From assembly GCA_036752825.1 (NCBI GenBank), contig DAIORV010000001.1, forward strand, positions 62,001 to 126,000: a stretch of 64,000 nt of DNA. Direction: 5' to 3'. The stretch is from UBA5177 sp002413265 (lineage in GTDB: Bacteria; Chloroflexota; UBA5177). The position numbers and the translations under genes were made by a program. Under the pieces are notes generated by a model. It made no database searches. It worked only from the letters and a program-made list of their open reading frames with translations, and had not been told where the DNA came from. The stretch's first letter is position 1. Each line of letters begins with the position of its first letter. Shown in pieces: positions 1-8,572 of this stretch.

Positions 1-713
<713 letters not shown>

Positions 714-715
714 TT

Positions 716-1750
716 GTGAACCACCGCGACCGCTTGGAGACGTTGGAGGATGAAATCCTTGCGCCGCATGCTGCTCACAGCAACCGCAGCCGAGGTCGAG
801 AGCGTCCGGAGCCCGAGTCGCCGGTTCGAACCGCGTATCAGAGAGATCGAGACCGCGTCATCCACGCCAACGCCTTCAGACGTCTGCGGGGAAAGACTCA
901 GGTCTTCATCGCCGTAGCCGGAGACCATTACGCCACGCGCCTGAGCCACGCTCTCGAGGTGGCACAAGTCGCACGCGACATCGCGCGCGCTCTGAGATTG
1001 AACGAGGACCTAGCGGAGGCAATAGCGCTCGCTCATGACCTCGGCCACGCTCCTTTCGGACACGCGGGCCAGCACGCGCTGGATCAGCTTCTCGGTGAGG
1101 GATACGAGCACGACAAACAGAGTCTTCGCGTGGTGAGGTTTATCGAGAAGAGCGGGCGCGGCCTGAATCTCACTGAGGAAGTGCTTGACGGTATTCGAAC
1201 GCACCGCAAGCCTCGGCATAGCCTTGCCGGCACTACCGCCGGTCCTTCCTCGACACTCGAAGCCGAAGTCGTGAAGCTGTCGGATGCCATCGCCTACATA
1301 AACCACGATGTCGACGACGCTGTGAGGGCTCATATTATTGCCGAAAGTGACCTTCCGTCGGATGCGGTGCGGCATCTCGGCCATAGCAGGTCCCAAAGGA
1401 TAAACACGGCTGTATGCGACATCCTCGAGACCAGCGACGGGAAGCCACAAGTGGCCATGAGTGAGCGAACGCTGTCTGCGCTCGATGCTCTCCGCGACTA
1501 CTTATTTCTGCACGTGTACACGAATCCGGCGGTCAAGCGAGAGTCGGCTCGTGCCGAGGGAGTCGTGGAGAGGCTCTTCGAATACTATTGCTCGCATCCC
1601 GACCTGCTTCCAGCCGAGTACCAAGAGGATCCACGGCGGGAAGGAACAGAGAGGCGCGTCGCCGACTACATCGCGGGTATGACGGATGCCTTTGCCATCA
1701 CCACCTTTGAGGATCTCTTTGTCCCCAAAACGTGGCCCCTCGACGGCTGA
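716..1750 (+). CDS. dgt: dGTPase-like HD-domain deoxynucleotide triphosphohydrolase
   Basis: HD-superfamily hydrolase of the Dgt family, expected to cut dNTPs to nucleoside plus triphosphate and so trim the dNTP pool. I chose GTG at 716 (344 aa). The same frame is open further upstream, but that part lies inside asnS and adds no family sequence. The N-terminal segment reads RTAYQRDRDRVIHANAFRRL, typical of this family. The metal site follows: His in RLSHALEVAQ, HD in AHDLGHAPFGH, and the distal Asp in KLSDAIAYINHD. The length fits the short bacterial type rather than the 500-residue E. coli enzyme. It lies 2 bases behind asnS and converges on the glycosyltransferase gene, whose stop is 3 bases away. 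Substrate preference cannot be read from sequence. Confidence 0.88.
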   Translation: MNHRDRLETLEDEILAPHAAHSNRSRGRERPEPESPVRTAYQRDRDRVIHANAFRRLRGKTQVFIAVAGDHYATRLSHALEVAQVARDIARALRLNEDLAEAIALAHDLGHAPFGHAGQHALDQLLGEGYEHDKQSLRVVRFIEKSGRGLNLTEEVLDGIRTHRKPRHSLAGTTAGPSSTLEAEVVKLSDAIAYINHDVDDAVRAHIIAESDLPSDAVRHLGHSRSQRINTAVCDILETSDGKPQVAMSERTLSALDALRDYLFLHVYTNPAVKRESARAEGVVERLFEYYCSHPDLLPAEYQEDPRREGTERRVADYIAGMTDAFAITTFEDLFVPKTWPLDG

Positions 1751-1753
1751 CCG

Positions 1754-2758
1754 TTAGTCGGGAGGCGGGCCGTCCGCCCGGCTCAATCGCTCTTTGACGC
1801 TGAACTCGTCCGTGGGGCGAAATGCGTAGTGGCGCTGCATCTCTCCGAGCAGCCCCATGGTAAAGAGCTGCAGTCCGCTGACTACCAAGATACCGGAGAA
1901 GACCAGCAACGGCCCGTGAGACTGAAACACGGCGTGTCCCAACAGTTTGAGAACGAAAAGATAGAGAAATCCAGCCGCGCCGAGGCTAAGCGAGAGCGCG
2001 CCAAGCAGACCGAACAATTGAAGCGGGCGCTGCATGTACCGGGTGAGGAACAGCACCTTGATGAAATCGAGGAGTCCTTTGAAGAGCCTGGACGCGCCGA
2101 ACTTGGAGCTGCCGTACTTGCGAGCGTGATGCTCGACTTCGAGCTCACCGATTCGATAACCCTTCCAGTACGCCATTACCGGAATGAAACGATGCAGCTC
2201 TCCGTACAGTTTTAGATCTTCCAGCACTTCACGTCGGTATGCTTTGTAGCCGCAATTGAAGTCATGCAGCGGAATACCCGTGGAGAGGCGCACGACTAAA
2301 TTGAATAGCCGAGAGGGCAGCGTCTTGGTCAGCGGATCTCGCCGCCTTCTCTTCCAACCGCTGACCAGGTCATATTCGTTGGTTTCCTCCAAGAACCGGG
2401 ATAGCTCCTTGGGGTCATCCTGCAAGTCCGAGTCCATCGTCACGATGACAGACCCGCGTGCCTCCTGGAAGCCCGCAAGCAACGCGGCAGTCTTGCCGAA
2501 ATTTCGCCTTAGCCCCACGACCTCGACTCTGGAATCCTGAAGGTACAACCGCTCGAGGACGTTGAAACTGCTGTCCCGGCTGCCATCATCCACGAAGATG
2601 ATTTCCGAACGCAGATCGAGTTTGTTGAGAACCTCGGTCAATCTGCCATGAAGCTCCTCTAGGCTCTCCGCCTCGTCGTACACCGGAACCACGATCGAAA
2701 GGTCGGGTGCGCCAACAATTGGGACGGCACGTACTCGAGACGATTCAGTCAGAGTCAC
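1754..2758 (-). CDS. Family 2 glycosyltransferase with C-terminal membrane segments (DPM1/ArnC-like)
   Basis: Inverting GT2 enzyme expected to move a sugar from a nucleotide sugar to a polyprenyl phosphate or other lipid at the cytoplasmic membrane face. The GT-A fold begins at once (LSIVVPVYDEAESLEEL); the metal-binding DxD region reads TMDSDLQDDP, and the acceptor region contains DFNCGYKAYRRE. Two hydrophobic segments near the C-terminus (LFGLLGALSLSLGAAGFL and LVFSGILVVSGLQLFTMG) anchor it. The start is GTG at 2758, preceded by a GGAG box 8 bases upstream; the frame stays open well beyond, but only inside the PAP2 gene. It begins 5 bases after the PAP2 stop, so the two form an operon. Together they suggest membrane lipid or cell-envelope glycan synthesis; the actual substrate is unknown. 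Confidence 0.87.
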   Translation of the reverse strand: MTLTESSRVRAVPIVGAPDLSIVVPVYDEAESLEELHGRLTEVLNKLDLRSEIIFVDDGSRDSSFNVLERLYLQDSRVEVVGLRRNFGKTAALLAGFQEARGSVIVTMDSDLQDDPKELSRFLEETNEYDLVSGWKRRRRDPLTKTLPSRLFNLVVRLSTGIPLHDFNCGYKAYRREVLEDLKLYGELHRFIPVMAYWKGYRIGELEVEHHARKYGSSKFGASRLFKGLLDFIKVLFLTRYMQRPLQLFGLLGALSLSLGAAGFLYLFVLKLLGHAVFQSHGPLLVFSGILVVSGLQLFTMGLLGEMQRHYAFRPTDEFSVKERLSRADGPPPD

Positions 2759-2763
2759 GCCCG

Positions 2764-3678
2764 TTACTCCGGGACCACCAGCGGGAGTGCCGGCCGACCG
2801 TCTCGGTACGCGGTCGCGGCGCGCCCACTCCATGACATTCCGGTATTCCAGGCGGCACGCGATCCGGCAAGCACTACCCAGGCGATGAGCACGGTCAGAA
2901 GAGCTCCGACCACGTCCAGTATCCAGTGATTGGCAGACGCTATAACGGTAACCGCCATGGCCGCGGGATATATCACCCCTGCAACGCGCCAGGCTAACTT
3001 GCGCTCTGACAGGATGAGCGCTGCTCCTACTATGACCGCGTATGCGACATGAAGACTCGGCATCGCCGCGTACGGATTGTACGTGTACGAGCTGAGCTGG
3101 GCACCGCCGGCTTGTACGAGGTGCTGCATCTGTTCTGGATCCGTGAAACCGTAGTTCGCGAACATGCGCGGGGGAGCGGTCGGGTACAGATAGAAAATGC
3201 TGAGAGCAAGTCCAGTGGTCATCACGAAGAGATTTCGAATCGCACCGTAGTACTCTCTTCGCCTCGTGTAGAGCCACACCAGGATGCCGATCGTGCCTAC
3301 GAGATGACCGACGGCGTAAAAGAGGTCAACCCCGTTCATGACAGGGCCTAGCTTTAGGAAGAACTGCTCCACTCGAGCCTCGACGAAGAGCCCATGACGC
3401 CACTCCAGGCCCAGGATTCGGTAGGAGTGCAAGAATGCCACGTCCCGGTTGTACGGAATTTGGGCTCGTGCCAGTTCGTACGCCTGCTCAAGCGCCAGCA
3501 GAATACCGATATTGGCTGTGAACTTGAAGACTCGCTCCGTCTGCCGGCCGAAGAGTTGGACGTCTGCGAATCGTGCGGTAATGCAAGCAAGGGCTGTAAC
3601 CAGCAAAACGATGGCCAGCACGAGAACGAAATCGCCCAATTGCAGCTGATGCCACAGGACGTGAGCTAGGCTCAGCAT
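2764..3678 (-). CDS. PAP2-family integral membrane phosphatase or phosphotransferase
   Basis: A 304-residue polytopic protein of the PAP2 superfamily, of the Aur1/inositol-phosphoryl-transferase-like branch. Phosphatase-site motifs are visible in the second half: PSLHVAY (residues about 210) carries the catalytic His of motif 2, and ANHWILDVVGA carries the motif 3 His and Asp. An upstream YPTAPPRMF stretch is typical of this branch. Six or so hydrophobic segments are evident. It starts at ATG 3678 about 28 bases downstream of an extended -10 box and is followed by the GT2 gene. Expected to act on lipid phosphates (phosphatidate or polyprenyl pyrophosphate) or to transfer a phosphoinositol-type head group at the membrane; sequence alone does not choose between these. 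Confidence 0.82.
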   Translation of the reverse strand: MLSLAHVLWHQLQLGDFVLVLAIVLLVTALACITARFADVQLFGRQTERVFKFTANIGILLALEQAYELARAQIPYNRDVAFLHSYRILGLEWRHGLFVEARVEQFFLKLGPVMNGVDLFYAVGHLVGTIGILVWLYTRRREYYGAIRNLFVMTTGLALSIFYLYPTAPPRMFANYGFTDPEQMQHLVQAGGAQLSSYTYNPYAAMPSLHVAYAVIVGAALILSERKLAWRVAGVIYPAAMAVTVIASANHWILDVVGALLTVLIAWVVLAGSRAAWNTGMSWSGRAATAYRDGRPALPLVVPE

Positions 3679-3706
3679 TAAAGATCCATAGCCTTGAAGT
3701 CGCCTA

Positions 3707-3715
3707 ACTATATCA
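3707..3715 (-). promoter_or_regulatory. Extended -10 promoter of the PAP2/GT2 operon
   Basis: The minus strand reads TGATATAGT, an extended -10 (TGn plus a TATAAT-like hexamer), 28 bases upstream of the PAP2 ATG. No convincing -35 is seen at 17 bases, as expected for an extended -10. It lies back to back with the plus-strand promoter at 3759-3787. Confidence 0.5.
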
Positions 3716-3758
3716 ACCAGTGTCCCCGGTGGTGCCCGGCCCCACTCGACATAACAAG

Positions 3759-3787
3759 ATGACAGAAGGCCTCGTGGGGCGTATAAT
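3759..3787 (+). promoter_or_regulatory. Sigma70-type promoter of the small antitoxin-like gene
   Basis: ATGACA (3759-3764), 17 bases, then a perfect TATAAT (3782-3787). Transcription would begin near 3794 and leave a leader of about 117 bases before the ATG at 3911. The leader is not resolved further; it contains small GC-rich inverted repeats. Confidence 0.62.
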
Positions 3788-3910
3788 GCCGGGTAGTACG
3801 GTTAGCCGGGGGCGCCAATTCGCACGGAACAAGAAGCGGACGGAGATATGGTCAAAGAAGTACAGTCGCGTGGCTCGAGCTCGCGTCAACCGACGCGTGA
3901 AGGAGACCCC

Positions 3911-4072
3911 ATGATCAAGATAGAAGTGACGACGGCACTGAAGGATGCGCTTGAACATGCGGTCGCGAGCGGTACTGCACAGGTGGCGCTCTACAAGGAC
4001 AAGCCGGTCGTCATTCTGAGCTACGACGAGTACGAGCGGATGTACGACGAAGAGGAAAACGCCGCAGTCTGA
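3911..4072 (+). CDS. Small Phd/YefM-like antitoxin-type protein, orphan
   Basis: A 53-residue protein starting at ATG 3911 with a GGAG box 5 bases upstream; an in-frame extension back to 3848 has no such signal. The middle (VALYKDKPVVILSYDEYERM) matches the Phd/YefM pattern of a strand ending in PVVILS followed by the EEYE-type helix, and the first 15 residues resemble the N-terminal dimerisation/DNA-binding helix. The C-terminus is very short and acidic, so the toxin-wrapping tail of a normal antitoxin is largely absent. No toxin gene lies beside it: the next gene, hpf, is convergent and starts its stop codon 5 bases away. It may be a stand-alone DNA-binding protein or a relic. Family assignment is by pattern only. 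Confidence 0.6.
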   Translation: MIKIEVTTALKDALEHAVASGTAQVALYKDKPVVILSYDEYERMYDEEENAAV

Positions 4073-4076
4073 CCTG

Positions 4077-4667
4077 TTAGTGAGTGGATGGCTCGATCAG
4101 GCCGTAGTTTCCCTCGGCACGCCGGTAGAGGACGTTGAGAACCTCATTCCGGGCATTGAGAAATACATAGAAGTCTCTTTCCCCGGCCAGCAGTTCGTCG
4201 AGCGCCTCGTCCTCGAACATCGGCTTCATCTCGAGCGACTCGACGAGAATCTCGCCTTCAGGCGTCCCATTCTCCGGGCCAGGCGGTTCGCGCCCGACTT
4301 CCCCCTCAGATGGAAGCGTTTCTAGGCGGCTACCGTGATGGGACTTCATGCGCTCTTTGGCGCGGTTGAGCTGCCTGTAGAGCTTGTCGACGGCGTCGTC
4401 GATGGCCGCATACATGTCTGCGTTCGAGGTCGCTGCCCTAATCGTTCGGCCCCGGACGTGCGCCGTGGCCTCCACCAGATTGTGATATGCCGCATCACGG
4501 GTCTTCTCAGTCGAAAGCTCTATCTCGATCACATTGAGTCTGTCCAGGTACTTGTCCAGGCGTTCCATCTTGTGGATCACGTGGTCGCGAAGGACCGATG
4601 TTACGGACATGTTCTTCCCCTTGACGTCCACGGCGACGCCGCCCGGGGTTCGATGTCCTTTCCTCAT
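4077..4667 (-). CDS. hpf: Ribosome hibernation promoting factor, long form
   Basis: Long HPF (196 aa), which binds the 30S decoding region and dimerises ribosomes into inactive 100S particles in stationary phase. The N-terminal RaiA-like domain spans about residues 13-115 (VDVKGKNMSVTSVLRDHVIHK, then the AxxHVRGRTIRA strand). After an acidic linker (about 118-145) comes the C-terminal dimerisation domain (KPMFEDEALDELLAGERDFYVFLNA ... YGLIEP), which marks the long form found in most bacteria without RMF. The ATG at 4667 has AAAGGAG upstream. A near-consensus promoter and an intrinsic-terminator-like hairpin precede it (4787-4815 and 4725-4754), suggesting control by attenuation or simply shared use of ftsK's terminator. 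Confidence 0.95.
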   Translation of the reverse strand: MRKGHRTPGGVAVDVKGKNMSVTSVLRDHVIHKMERLDKYLDRLNVIEIELSTEKTRDAAYHNLVEATAHVRGRTIRAATSNADMYAAIDDAVDKLYRQLNRAKERMKSHHGSRLETLPSEGEVGREPPGPENGTPEGEILVESLEMKPMFEDEALDELLAGERDFYVFLNARNEVLNVLYRRAEGNYGLIEPSTH

Positions 4668-4724
4668 TGAGCTTGACTCCTTTGCTGCGACACCAAGATC
4701 GCGCGAAGACTCATCTCAGAAAAC

Positions 4725-4754
4725 AAAAAAGCGCTCTTCTGGGCAGAAGAGCGC
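4725..4754 (-). terminator. Intrinsic terminator in the hpf leader, downstream of ftsK
   Basis: Perfect inverted repeat: AGAAGAGCGC at 4745-4754 and GCGCTCTTCT at 4731-4740 with a 4-base loop, followed on the minus strand by six T (4730-4725) and more T beyond. It is oriented to stop minus-strand transcripts. It lies after ftsK but also about 26 bases downstream of the expected start point of the hpf promoter, so hpf transcripts must pass through it. Confidence 0.85.
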
Positions 4755-4786
4755 TCTCAGTCTGTTGATGATCCTGCGCATAGTTG

Positions 4787-4815
4787 AGTCTAGGACTGCC
4801 TGTCAGGTCTGTCAA
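4787..4815 (-). promoter_or_regulatory. Sigma70-type promoter of hpf
   Basis: Minus strand TTGACA (4815-4810), exactly 17 bases, then TAGACT (4792-4787). It sits about 40 bases after the ftsK stop and upstream of the terminator hairpin at 4725-4754. Confidence 0.65.
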
Positions 4816-4854
4816 AACCATCGTGCGAGTGGTGCAGTGGTACCCCGTCCGACC

Positions 4855-7029
4855 TTAAGCTGCGTCCGGATCCCCGCCAGGTTCCAGAACCTCCCGCTGT
4901 TTGCTGCCGTCCGCTGGGCCTACGATGCCTCTGTCCTCCAACTGATCGACTATTCTCGCGGCTCGCGAATATCCGATCTTGAGCCGTCGCTGAAGCAGGG
5001 ACACTGAAGCGTGCTTGTACTCCTGGACGACGCGTTTCGCCTCACCTAGCAGTTCATCACCATCCTGTCGGGCCGCCTTCTCGGCGGCCGCAAACTCTTC
5101 CTGGCTTATCTTCTGGATGGCTTCGCGCAGAGGACTGCTCTTCCAGAATTCAACTAGGTGCTCGATCTCGTGATCGGTCACATTCGCGCCTTGCAAGCGA
5201 GTGGGGCGGGGCGCATCGGGAGGCTGGTACAACATGTCCCCGCGGCCCAGCAGCTTTTCCGCACCGACGGTATCGAGGATCGTGCGCGAGTCGACCTGAG
5301 AGCTCATGGAAAAAGCGATCCGGGCGGGGAAGTTCGCCTTGATCAGACCGGTGACCACGTCAACCGACGGGCGTTGCGTCGCTATGACAAGGTGTATGCC
5401 GGCCGCTCTCGCGAGCTGCGCCAGGCGACAGATTGCGTCCTCCACCTCCTCGGGGGAGATCATCATGAGATCCGCTAGCTCGTCCACGATGATCACGATA
5501 AACGGGAGCTTCTTTTGGCCGACGGTCTCCATCTTTTCGTTGTAACGCTGAATGTTCCGCACAGTGGCGTCGGAGAACATCTGATAACGACGCTCCATCT
5601 CTCGAAGCGCCCACTGCAGCATTCCCAGGACCTTGTCCATGTTGGTCACGACCGGGCTCAGCAGGTGAGGAACACCGTTGTAGACCGTCAGCTCAACCAT
5701 TTTTGGGTCCACCAGCATCAGCCGGACCTGGTCGGGCGTGTTCGCGTAGAGGAGGCAGCTTATCAGTGCGTTGACGCAAACGCTCTTCCCCGAGCCCGTC
5801 GCCCCCGCGATCAGCAGGTGTGGCATTTTTGCCAGGTCCACCACGGCCGGCACGCCTGCCACGTCTTTTCCTAGCACGACCTTCAGGGGGGACGAAACGG
5901 TGCGGTACTTTTCGCTCTCCAGCAAGTCCCGCAAAGACACGAGGGAGGCCGCGGTGTTCGGTATCTCGATGCCGATCACGGACTTGCCGGGCACCGGCGC
6001 CTGCATGCGTATGGTCGGCGCAGCCAGCGCGAGAGCCAAATCGTTTTGCAGCGCCGTGATGCTCTTTACCTTCACTCCCCGGTCGGGTTGGATATCGAAC
6101 TGCGTCACCACCGGGCCGACGTGGTGGTCCACGACTCGAGCCGCAACATTGAAGCTTGCCAGCGTTTCCTGGATGCGCTGCGACTTGTATTCCACATCTA
6201 GGGCGGTAGCCGGGCCTTTGGGGGCCGGCAAGAAAATGTCGATCGGTGGAAGCAAGGGGCCGTTCTTAGCCGGGGGCAACCCCGGCTGTGCCGGCGACGT
6301 GGCAATCGGCGGTTTGGACTTTTGCTGCGCTCTGGAGAAAATGCGCCGTACCGGCTCCTCGGGTTCCAGCGCACTTGCCTCATCGGCCGTGTACGGTTCA
6401 AGCGGCGGCGGGTCAAATGCGGCGGAGTGAACCGTCTCCCGTTCATTGACGGCTTCGAGCGCGCTACCCGCTCTTTCCGACAGCGCTGCAATCCAACCAA
6501 AAAGCGGAATTCTTGCGAGAAGCGCCAGCGCGAGCAACAAAAGCGCGCACAGCGCGATGACCGCGACTGTTCCGGCACCCAAGGGTCCGAGCAGAAGGAA
6601 AGAGCTTCCCTTTCCGAGCCCCGCTCCGATGAAGTGCCCCGTGATGGAAATCGCGACGAGCACGAGGACGATAGATCCCAGGAGATTGCGGCCGCGATCG
6701 ACGGTCATCGCCTCCAGCTCCGCGCGCCACCACGGCGAGAGTCGAGCCGCCAGAGCAGACACGAACAAGACCGCCGGCCAAATCGCTTCGAGGCCAGGTT
6801 GGTAGCTCCGGGCAATGTACGCGTAGAGCTGAACACCAGCCGACGCCAGGCCGCAAAGGACGAGGAGCAACGTCACAAGCTGTGACGCGGACCGTGGGCG
6901 TGAGAACGATTCCAGGCGCCCAACTACAAAAAGCGCCCGACGCCACAAGGGCCGGCGCTGAGTCGTCTGTCGTACGCTCTTCGCCCTCGGTGCCCGAGTG
7001 CGAGAAGCAGTGGTCTTTTTCACAGCCAT
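4855..7029 (-). CDS. ftsK: DNA translocase FtsK/SpoIIIE
   Basis: Septal DNA pump (724 aa) that moves chromosome ends out of the closing division septum and resolves dimers with Xer recombinases. A basic N-terminal tail is followed by four membrane segments (about residues 50-190), a short acidic/proline linker, then the alpha/beta translocase motor. Walker A reads GATGSGKS at about residue 410, with a Walker B-type IIVDELADLMM about 110 residues later. A C-terminal winged-helix gamma domain (SLLQRRLKIGYSRAARIVDQLEDRGIVG) would read KOPS-like sites. The length is near the Gram-positive SpoIIIE type, far shorter than E. coli FtsK. The M16 gene lies 257 bases upstream. A Xer recombinase partner is encoded at 40341-41228. 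Confidence 0.96.
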   Translation of the reverse strand: MAVKKTTASRTRAPRAKSVRQTTQRRPLWRRALFVVGRLESFSRPRSASQLVTLLLVLCGLASAGVQLYAYIARSYQPGLEAIWPAVLFVSALAARLSPWWRAELEAMTVDRGRNLLGSIVLVLVAISITGHFIGAGLGKGSSFLLLGPLGAGTVAVIALCALLLLALALLARIPLFGWIAALSERAGSALEAVNERETVHSAAFDPPPLEPYTADEASALEPEEPVRRIFSRAQQKSKPPIATSPAQPGLPPAKNGPLLPPIDIFLPAPKGPATALDVEYKSQRIQETLASFNVAARVVDHHVGPVVTQFDIQPDRGVKVKSITALQNDLALALAAPTIRMQAPVPGKSVIGIEIPNTAASLVSLRDLLESEKYRTVSSPLKVVLGKDVAGVPAVVDLAKMPHLLIAGATGSGKSVCVNALISCLLYANTPDQVRLMLVDPKMVELTVYNGVPHLLSPVVTNMDKVLGMLQWALREMERRYQMFSDATVRNIQRYNEKMETVGQKKLPFIVIIVDELADLMMISPEEVEDAICRLAQLARAAGIHLVIATQRPSVDVVTGLIKANFPARIAFSMSSQVDSRTILDTVGAEKLLGRGDMLYQPPDAPRPTRLQGANVTDHEIEHLVEFWKSSPLREAIQKISQEEFAAAEKAARQDGDELLGEAKRVVQEYKHASVSLLQRRLKIGYSRAARIVDQLEDRGIVGPADGSKQREVLEPGGDPDAA

Positions 7030-7091
7030 AAGGGTCGGTGGCTGGAAGGTGGGGGACGACTCAGAGCTTAGCAGCCGCGGCCCGTCAAGTA

Positions 7092-7130
7092 AAGAACGGG
7101 CCCGGGGAGGAGAAACCCAGGCCCGTTCTT
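7092..7130 (-). terminator. Hairpin between the M16 operon and ftsK
   Basis: Perfect 11-bp inverted repeat AAGAACGGGCC (7092-7102) and GGCCCGTTCTT (7120-7130) with a 17-base loop. The minus strand continues with TTTAC, a weak U-tract, so this could end transcription of the upstream minus-strand genes. The rest of 7030-7286 shows no gene, and no promoter I would defend. Confidence 0.45.
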
Positions 7131-7286
7131 CGGAGGAGAAGTGTGAGCGACCCTAAACCGTATGCTACGCGCCAAATGTTGGAACAACATTAGGAAGTCT
7201 GCGGACACCACGGCTTGTACGGGGACGGGAGGACGAGGCCTCGGTCGCGTAGCGATCGTGTCCCTTTGCTCTGTCTCAGGATGCAA

Positions 7287-8561
7287 TCAGGCTGACTGGC
7301 GAAGAGACTCGCCGGGAAGGGGTCCGCCCGCCGTTACGACCTGCTTGGGCCATAAGGGGAAGTCGTTCACCAAGGCCTGAAGATCCTCCAGACTCACCGA
7401 CTCAATCCTCTCTCGGATCTCCTCCAGAGTCTCCAGCCGGCCGCGCGTTTGCCATGACGAAATGAGACCCATCATGCGCTCATTGGTACTCTCGCCACCG
7501 ATGATCAACGAGCTGTTCAGCTTTGCTTTGCAGCGTTCTAGCTCCTCCTGCTCGATATCAAAATTCTGAACGCGCTCCAGCTCGTGTTGCGTGACATCCA
7601 ACACTTGCTGTGCCAGAGACGGCTGAGTGACGAGATAGACCACGAATAGGCCCGTGTCCTCAAACTCAATGAGCTGAGCGCTCGCGGACTCTGCGAGCCC
7701 CGTCTGATTGAGCGCCCAGAACAGTCGAGACCCCGTGTCGTCTCCCAGAATCGTGGCGAGAATGGCGGAGGCGTAATAGCGGCTGTCATTGCGAGCCACC
7801 GTGGGTACGCCAATCGCGATCTGCTCCTGCACGAATTTCTCGGTCGGATAAACCTTGAAAGAGGGGTCGATCTGGACACGTACGGAAGCTCTGCCCGTTT
7901 CGCCGGGCTGCCAACCGGCGCTCAGGTGTTCGACCTGCTTCACAACCTCGTTCCAATCGAAATTGCCGGCAATAGAAAAAATGATATTCCTGGTGCCGTA
8001 CCGCCGTTCCCAGTAGGACCTCATTTCCTCAACCGTGAGCGCGTTGATGGTTTCAGGGGTGCCGAGGATGTCCATGGAAAGCGGATGCCCTCCGTAGAAA
8101 TCGCGCATGAATCTGCTGATCAGAACGTGTGATGGAACGTCGTCATACCTGGCTATCTCCTCGAGAATGACTTTCCGTTCTGTGTCGAAAGCCTCCGCCT
8201 CCAGAGTCGGATGCGTCAATTCCGCCAGGATTTCCAGAGTTCGGGGCAGATTCTCCCGCAGCACCCTCGCCCAGTAATACGTCATCTCCCACGACGTAGC
8301 AGCGTTGTGCTCTGCTCCAAGCTCCTCAAATGCTCGATCGATCTCTTCGCCCGTGAACGATTTGGTCTTCCGAAACGCCATGTGCTCGAGGAAGTGGGAT
8401 ACCCCCATCTGTCGACGATCTTCGTCGCGTGTCCCGGTGCACACCCAGAAGGCTGCGGCGACTGATTGGACTCCCGGAATCTCTTGTCCGATCATTTGCA
8501 AGCCGTTTGTAAGCAAATGCGTGTAGAACCGGCTGTCCTGCCGGGTGAGAGTAGTAGCCAT
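7287..8561 (-). CDS. M16-family zinc peptidase, catalytic-type subunit
   Basis: Pitrilysin-family (M16B-size) peptidase, 424 aa from the ATG at 8561; a TTG directly upstream is possible, but AGGAG sits 5 bases before the ATG. The inverted zinc motif is intact, HFLEH at about residue 60, with the third ligand Glu downstream in VILEEIARYDD. The second half lacks the Arg/Tyr pair that normally contacts substrate: where relatives have a REKRGLAY-like stretch, this protein reads LNQTGLAESAS. Its upstream neighbour shows the reverse pattern. The two are 11 bases apart and presumably form a heterodimer that degrades peptides. No signal peptide is evident, so the site of action is probably cytoplasmic. 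Confidence 0.9.
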   Translation of the reverse strand: MATTLTRQDSRFYTHLLTNGLQMIGQEIPGVQSVAAAFWVCTGTRDEDRRQMGVSHFLEHMAFRKTKSFTGEEIDRAFEELGAEHNAATSWEMTYYWARVLRENLPRTLEILAELTHPTLEAEAFDTERKVILEEIARYDDVPSHVLISRFMRDFYGGHPLSMDILGTPETINALTVEEMRSYWERRYGTRNIIFSIAGNFDWNEVVKQVEHLSAGWQPGETGRASVRVQIDPSFKVYPTEKFVQEQIAIGVPTVARNDSRYYASAILATILGDDTGSRLFWALNQTGLAESASAQLIEFEDTGLFVVYLVTQPSLAQQVLDVTQHELERVQNFDIEQEELERCKAKLNSSLIIGGESTNERMMGLISSWQTRGRLETLEEIRERIESVSLEDLQALVNDFPLWPKQVVTAGGPLPGESLRQSA

Positions 8562-8572
8562 CAACGCTCCTC

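Noticed and set aside
5771..6430. Plus-strand frame of 219 codons inside ftsK
   Set aside because: Antisense to the ftsK motor and linker; Ser/Thr/Arg-rich translation typical of a shadow frame.
7068..7286. Possible small genes between the M16 pair and ftsK on either strand
   Set aside because: No ribosome sites, low-complexity Pro/Arg translation; the strand contains a hairpin instead.
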